From NCBI RefSeq assembly GCF_003688495.1, contig NZ_REFH01000010.1:465715-529714 (forward strand): 64,000 nucleotides of DNA, read 5' to 3'. This document shows, in pieces, positions 59,779-64,000 of the stretch (the first letter of the stretch is position 1; the number at the start of each line of letters is the position of its first letter). A program made the translations under genes and the position numbers. The notes under the pieces are model-generated. The model worked only from the letters and a program-made list of their open reading frames with translations, was not told where the DNA came from and did not search any database. The stretch is from Flavobacterium weaverense (GTDB taxonomy: Bacteria > Bacteroidota > Bacteroidia > Flavobacteriales > Flavobacteriaceae).

Positions 59779-59816
59779 AAAAACCACAAGAGAATTATGT
59801 TCTATTGTGGTTTTTG
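59779..59816 (+). terminator. Terminator of the SDR gene
   Basis: AAAAACCACAA / TTGTGGTTTTT stem with a 15-base loop; T-run after and A-run before, so it may also serve the opposite gene. Confidence 0.85.
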
Positions 59817-59844
59817 TCTCACGTTGTAAATAAGAGTTAGGAAC

Positions 59845-60288
59845 TCATATGAGAGGCTTAAGAGCTCGATTGAGTTTTAAGTATTTTTTTTCCAAACTTT
59901 CAAATCGGTCTAAAAGTCTTAAACTTGTAGTTGCCATATTGGGTATTTTCCAAAATTCTCCATTAAACCATTTTACACATACAGCATGTGCTTCAGTAAA
60001 TTTTTTATTTTTACTATATATTTTAGCCAATTTTTCAAAAACTCCAGGGTAGCATGTACCTTTGTTAATTAAGCTTTCTAAAAAATCAATCTCTGTTTCA
60101 TTTTTTAAATTTTGATTAGTATTATAAAAAAATATAAATTCATCAGCTAAATAATATAAATCATTGATTTTATTATAGGTGTCAGAAAACTGAATTTGAG
60201 CTAATGAAACAGATTCTGAATAATTATTTTTGCAATTAATCAAATATTCCCTCATTTTTTCTAAAACTTCAATTTCAATTTTTTTCAT
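59845..60288 (-). CDS. Hypothetical protein with TPR-like helices
   Basis: 147 residues, no signal or TM. Helical pairs (GTCYPGVFEKLAKIYSKNKKFTEAHAVCVKWFNGEF) look like one or two TPR units; the N-terminal half is charged and helical. No family recognised. Orphan between the SDR gene and another hypothetical protein, all on the minus strand after the SDR terminator. Confidence 0.6.
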   Translation of the reverse strand: MKKIEIEVLEKMREYLINCKNNYSESVSLAQIQFSDTYNKINDLYYLADEFIFFYNTNQNLKNETEIDFLESLINKGTCYPGVFEKLAKIYSKNKKFTEAHAVCVKWFNGEFWKIPNMATTSLRLLDRFESLEKKYLKLNRALKPLI

Positions 60289-60376
60289 TCTTCTGGAGTG
60301 ATGTTTTTTAATGTGAAAAATTAACTTCTTTAAGAGTTTTAATACCTTTACAGTTTAAGACTTGTATGAGTGGAGC

Positions 60377-60886
60377 CTAATAGTTTTTCCTTAGTTCTAC
60401 TCCTAAATCATTCATGATTTTGTCAAAATCTGCAACTAGTTGAAACATTTTATCATTGCTTTCAGATGGACTAACTGTTTTAGAAACGCTATTCATTTTA
60501 GTTCTTATTTGTTTAAGCTGGTTTCTTAAATTGTCATTTTGTACTCGTTCAGATAAAATACATAAATTTCTATTTGAAATTAGTAAATTATCATTAGTTT
60601 CATCGTTAAGCATTCCTTTTTGCCACTCTTTAGTGATTTTATAATTTTTCAAATCTTCAATATGAAGAACTGTTATATAGCGATAAATTTTTGAAAGGAT
60701 ATCTTGAATTTCTAGAAAATTTTTTCTTTGAAAATCTCTAAAAAGCTCTTCTCTTTTGAGTTTTTCAAGTATAATTTGATTTTTAGTTGAACTCTTCGTA
60801 CTAATTAAAGTTGTGATGACACTAGATGCAGTTACTAATATTGCACCCGTTAATGTTCCAACTAAGCCCCAAATTTCTGGATTCAT
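60377..60886 (-). CDS. Hypothetical membrane-anchored coiled-coil protein
   Basis: 169 residues. One N-terminal membrane segment (about 5-28, IWGLVGTLTGAILVTASSVITTLIS), then a helical, charged region likely to form a coiled coil (NQIILEKLKREELFRDFQRKNFLEIQDIL and LSERVQNDNLRNQLKQIRTKMN). Cytoplasmic tail by the positive-inside rule. No known domain. Such short TM plus coiled-coil proteins often accompany mobile or defence regions, but there is no direct evidence here. Confidence 0.6.
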   Translation of the reverse strand: MNPEIWGLVGTLTGAILVTASSVITTLISTKSSTKNQIILEKLKREELFRDFQRKNFLEIQDILSKIYRYITVLHIEDLKNYKITKEWQKGMLNDETNDNLLISNRNLCILSERVQNDNLRNQLKQIRTKMNSVSKTVSPSESNDKMFQLVADFDKIMNDLGVELRKNY

Positions 60887-61047
60887 ATTATTTTAATTTT
60901 TAATGCGTTTTTTTTTTTTAAGGAAAACAAATTAAAAGTGATGTATAAATTAATTTATCTTGTATAAAATCAAATATAGTTTTAATATAAAAGAAAAACC
61001 AAATTTCTCAAATTTTCCCATAATTATAAACAAAATGTTTTTTATAC

Positions 61048-61095
61048 AAAAGCCCCAAAATTTCAATCGTTAAGAATTGAAATTTTGGGGCTTTT
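61048..61095 (-). terminator. Terminator of the ABC-F gene
   Basis: Perfect 20-bp stem (61048-61067 / 61076-61095, core GCCCCAAAATTTCAAT) with an 8-base loop; followed on the minus strand by a T-rich run. Confidence 0.88.
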
Positions 61096-61142
61096 ATGTA
61101 ATTATATTTTTTATTCATCTAACGTTGCAGTGCTAAAGAAAT

Positions 61143-63005
61143 CTATCCCTCCATCTTTGCACTCAATTCGAACCAGCGTTCTTCTTTACTTTCAATTTTA
61201 TTAATGATATTTTGCAATTCATTAGCTTTCTTTTCTATACTATCATCAGCTACTTTTCCTTCAGCAAAAAGTTGCTCAATCGAAATTTTTTGAGCTTCTA
61301 AATCCTTAATTTCTTTTTCAGTTTTTTGATATTCCTTTTGCTCGTTGAAAGTCAAATTTCCTGTTGGATTATTTTGCTTCCAATCTTTTTTCTCTGCTTT
61401 GTTTTCCTCTTTTTGAGCAACATCAGTACTGTCTTCATAAGCTCTAAAGTCAGAATAGTTACCTGGGAAATTTTCAACAACTCCTTGTCCTCTAAAAATA
61501 AACAAGTGATCTACAATTTTATCCATAAAGTAACGGTCGTGCGACACAACTAGTAAGCATCCTGGATAATCAAGAAGAAAACTTTCTAAAACATTCAAAG
61601 TCACAATATCTAGGTCATTGGTAGGCTCATCTAGAATTAAAAAGTTTGGATTCTGAATTAAAACAGTACATAAATACAAACGCTTTAATTCACCACCACT
61701 TAATCTATCAACAAAATCATATTGTTTTTTGGAGTCAAAAAGGAAACGTTCCAGCAATTGTGAAGCCGAAATCAATTTACCTTTCATCAACGGAATAAAT
61801 TCTCCGTACTCTTTTATGACATCAATAACACGTTGTCCCGGTTTTGGGTTAATTCCACTTTGAGTATAGTAACCTAATTTAATAGTTTCTCCAATAACTA
61901 CTTTTCCACCATCAAGAGGCAAGCTTCCAGTCAATAAATTTAGGAAAGTCGATTTTCCAGTTCCGTTTTTACCAATGATTCCAATACGTTCTCCTGGTTG
62001 AAAGTCAAAACTAAAATTATCCATGATCACATGATCCTTGAATTTTTTAGAGATTTTGTGAAGCTCAATAATCTTGCTTCCCATGCGCTCCATGTTTATT
62101 TCAAGCTCAACTTTATTCTCACGACGACGACTTTGCGCTTTTTCCTTAATGTCGTAAAAATCATCTTGACGTGATTTAGACTTAGTCGTTCTAGCTTTTG
62201 GTTGGCGACGCATCCATTCTAGTTCTTTAACGAATAAGTTCTGCGCTTTATCCACACTTGCATTTTCAGAAGCAATGCGTTCCTCTTTCTTCTCTAAATA
62301 ATAAGAGTAATTTCCTTTGTAATTATATAATTTACCGTTGTCAAGTTCGATGATTTCGTTACATACACGTTCCAAGAAGAAACGGTCGTGCGTCACCATG
62401 AACAAAGTAATGTTTTCTTTAGCAAAATAACTTTCAAGCCATTCAATCATCTCTAAATCCAAGTGATTCGTAGGTTCATCAAGAATTAATAAATCAGGAC
62501 GATTGATCAAGATGATAGCTAGTGATAAACGCTTTTTCTGTCCACCAGAAAGATTTTTTACTTTCAGTTTGAAATCTTCTAATTTCAATTTGAACAAGAT
62601 TTGTTTGTATTGCGTTTCAAAATCCCAAGCGTTATGCTGGTCCATTCCGTCAAAAGCTTTTTGATAAGCCTCTTCGTCTTCTGGATTTTCTAGTGCTTTT
62701 TCATAAGCTTCAATCACTTTCAGAATCTTATTGTCAGAAGCAAAAATGCTTTCTTCAATAGTTAATTCTTCTTGTAGATTGTTGTTTTGAGATAAAAATG
62801 CCATTCTAATCCCTTTCCTCAAAACTACTTGACCAGTATCTGATTCTTCCAAACCATTGATGATACTCATAATTGTAGTTTTTCCTGAGCCGTTTTTGGC
62901 TATAAAGGCAATTTTTTGGTCTTTATTAATCCCAAAAGAAATGTTTTCAAAAAGTGTTCTTTCTCCAAAAGACTTGGATATGTTTTCAACTGATAAGTAA
63001 TTCAC
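61143..63005 (-). CDS. ABC-F family ATPase (ribosome-associated, Uup/EttA type)
   Basis: 620 residues from a GTG at 63005. Two ABC cassettes with no membrane domain: Walker A GSGKTT and GTGKST, signatures LSGGQKKRLSLAII and LSGGELKRLYLCTV, Walker B LLILDEPTNHLDLE and FLILDEPTNDLDIV. The linker (about 235-305) is short and basic, and the C-terminus is a coiled coil (QKEYQKTEKEIKDLEAQ), as in Uup. ABC-F proteins act on the ribosomal E site; antibiotic resistance is not implied. TACTTTTG (63029-63022 on the minus strand) lies upstream. Confidence 0.93.
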   Translation of the reverse strand: MNYLSVENISKSFGERTLFENISFGINKDQKIAFIAKNGSGKTTIMSIINGLEESDTGQVVLRKGIRMAFLSQNNNLQEELTIEESIFASDNKILKVIEAYEKALENPEDEEAYQKAFDGMDQHNAWDFETQYKQILFKLKLEDFKLKVKNLSGGQKKRLSLAIILINRPDLLILDEPTNHLDLEMIEWLESYFAKENITLFMVTHDRFFLERVCNEIIELDNGKLYNYKGNYSYYLEKKEERIASENASVDKAQNLFVKELEWMRRQPKARTTKSKSRQDDFYDIKEKAQSRRRENKVELEINMERMGSKIIELHKISKKFKDHVIMDNFSFDFQPGERIGIIGKNGTGKSTFLNLLTGSLPLDGGKVVIGETIKLGYYTQSGINPKPGQRVIDVIKEYGEFIPLMKGKLISASQLLERFLFDSKKQYDFVDRLSGGELKRLYLCTVLIQNPNFLILDEPTNDLDIVTLNVLESFLLDYPGCLLVVSHDRYFMDKIVDHLFIFRGQGVVENFPGNYSDFRAYEDSTDVAQKEENKAEKKDWKQNNPTGNLTFNEQKEYQKTEKEIKDLEAQKISIEQLFAEGKVADDSIEKKANELQNIINKIESKEERWFELSAKMEG

Positions 63006-63217
63006 AATGCTAATTTTTTTGCAAAAGTAAGCTATTAAATGACTAATACCGAATTGTTTATTTTTAACTAACTTTTTGTAAATCGTGTAGCCTCATAATT
63101 GGCTAATAATGAAGTGGATTAATTTGATCTGTCATTAAGATATTGTTCTATTTTGAATTTTTAAGTAATGGTGAAGCAATAGAGTTGCTACTAACTTGGC
63201 ATTTTAAGTTTAGATCG
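63006..63217. promoter_or_regulatory. Leader/promoter region of the ABC-F gene
   Basis: TACTTTTG at 63029-63022 on the minus strand is a good -7 box; its -33 partner is unclear. The rest is AT-rich with no gene. Confidence 0.5.
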
Positions 63218-63367
63218 TTTTGGGCGTTTCCCTTTACAAAAGAGGCACTATTACTTTCCTGAGTAATAGTACCTCTTTTGTAAAGGGTCGGGCTATCCGC
63301 TACAAGTCCTCGCAAAGTTCCGTTGCACTTTACTTTCCTGCGGGCTTTTCACTATTATCCCTAACGC
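63218..63367 (+). repeat. Structured interspersed repeat, family B (longer copy)
   Basis: Begins TTTTGGGCGT, then a very long hairpin (63230-63287, about 26 bp, arms starting CCCTTTACAAAAGAGG), then GGGCTATCCGCT, a region with GCAAAGT/ACTTT pairing, GCGGGCTTTTC and the terminal TATCCCTAACGC. Shares all three anchors with 43492-43584 but with a different hairpin. No coding frame. Confidence 0.65.
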
Positions 63368-63912
63368 GAACCAATAGTTTTCATGATTGTCGCTAGTCCT
63401 ATATATAAGGTACAATTAAAAACGTTCATTAATTATTCAAAATCATTAACTGCGTTTTCAATAACTGGCCGTTACCATTTATAAAATGATTATAAATTAG
63501 CCTCTAATGATCTTCGACGGTTTCACATTAAGAGCGTTACTTCTATATATAAGATCAGGTTTTAAAATACGTTTTTAATTTTCGTAAATATTGTCGAAAT
63601 TTTTAAACTTGTTGCGAAGTATAGTTCTATCCTATATGAGGAAGTAATATGTACTATAGATACAACGTTATTAGAGTATGTTGTTTATAGATAATAGATA
63701 TCGCTTATAATATTAGTAATCATATCTACGTTTTTGAAAATAGAAATAACATAATTGATTATAATCACTAGTAAAAGTGCGCTGATTTTATGTTTTTGCT
63801 ATTATGTTGGGTCAAACGGTGTATACAGTGATTAAAATTTCATTTCAATATTCACATTTACAGTTAGTTAAAAACAATCTTCAACAAATCTTAAAAAAAC
63901 TCACAAAAAAAG
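63368..63912. other. Gene-free AT-rich stretch of about 545 bases
   Basis: Between the repeat and the end promoter I find no coding frame and no clear RNA. Some short TATATATAAG runs and ACGTTA-like words are present. Confidence 0.5.
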
Positions 63913-63943
63913 CTTGTATAACGGTATAAACGTTGTAGTTTTG
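63913..63943 (+). promoter_or_regulatory. Strong promoter at the right edge
   Basis: CTTG (63913-63916), exactly 19 bases, TAGTTTTG (63936-63943), followed by GCACCCGCA. The 12-mer TTTGCACCCGCA is shared with the tRNA-cluster promoter. It points toward a gene or stable RNA outside the window. Confidence 0.7.
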
Positions 63944-63977
63944 CACCCGCAACAGCGCAGACGTTCTTACTTAATTA

Positions 63978-64000
63978 ATGGAAATCGAATCAAAACTAAG
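63978..64000 (+). CDS. Possible start of a coding region, cut by the window
   Basis: An ATG lies 35 bases after the -7 box and reads MEIESKL before the window ends. Too short to identify. The alternative is a leader of a stable RNA. Confidence 0.3.

Overview
The window is chromosomal DNA from a Flavobacteriaceae bacterium, most likely Flavobacterium or a close relative. The DNA is AT-rich. Several intergenic regions carry the Bacteroidota promoter (TTG or TTTG, about 19-21 bases, then TAnnTTTG). Many proteins belong to families typical of this group: DUF4252 lipoproteins, an FKBP lipoprotein with Asp-rich repeats, DUF3810, split transketolase, a SecA of about 1,100 residues, DUF2795, and a TPR-containing lipoprotein histidine kinase. 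No prophage, insertion sequence or CRISPR array was seen.

Layout. 1-2.2 kb: end of an ECF sigma factor, a probable anti-sigma membrane protein and two DUF4252 proteins. 2.2-9 kb: TPR protein, a small membrane protein, one Leu and two Lys tRNAs, shikimate kinase, phosphoribosyltransferase, S4 protein, FKBP lipoprotein and split transketolase. 8.8-15 kb: Crp/Fnr regulator, old yellow enzyme, two rhodaneses, esterase, DoxX protein and tgt. 15-21 kb: LptF/G permease, EamA transporter, accA, dnaB and a secreted protein often labelled asparagine synthetase B. 21-27 kb: secreted phosphodiesterase/nuclease-fold protein, small membrane proteins and a response regulator/histidine kinase pair. 27-30.3 kb: thrS-infC-rpmI-rplT, with infC apparently starting at AUA. 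30.5-44.9 kb: a second sigma/membrane-protein pair, NDH-2, DUF3810, pepD, two Kef-type antiporters with a KefF-like partner, purB, a sirtuin, a SpoU methyltransferase and MepB.

The most accessory-looking part is 45-49.5 kb: a HigBA module with an apparently leaderless promoter, a ParDE module whose promoter spacer is a palindrome, and a lone 701-residue protein combining a PIN-like domain, a long coiled coil and two C-terminal membrane segments. It is flanked by repeat-like DNA. After it come secA, DUF2795, a cobalamin adenosyltransferase, a LolD-type ATPase, a lipoprotein with a good promoter, carbonic anhydrase, a methyltransferase, a DUF1080 protein, an unusual SDR protein with a zinc-ribbon-like insert, two orphan hypotheticals and an ABC-F ATPase.

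Noncoding structure is a notable part of the window. Two families of interspersed structured repeats are present (31.7 and 49.4 kb; 43.5 and 63.3 kb), along with low-complexity iterated tracts that interrupt the ribosomal operon. A two-box motif, 19 of 22 bases identical, lies upstream of two unrelated small membrane-protein genes. Dyads resembling Crp/Fnr sites lie near the Crp/Fnr gene and the rhodanese pair. Two enzymes, Tgt and the sirtuin, lack the cysteines that normally bind structural zinc. All functional assignments are from reading the sequence; no database search was run.
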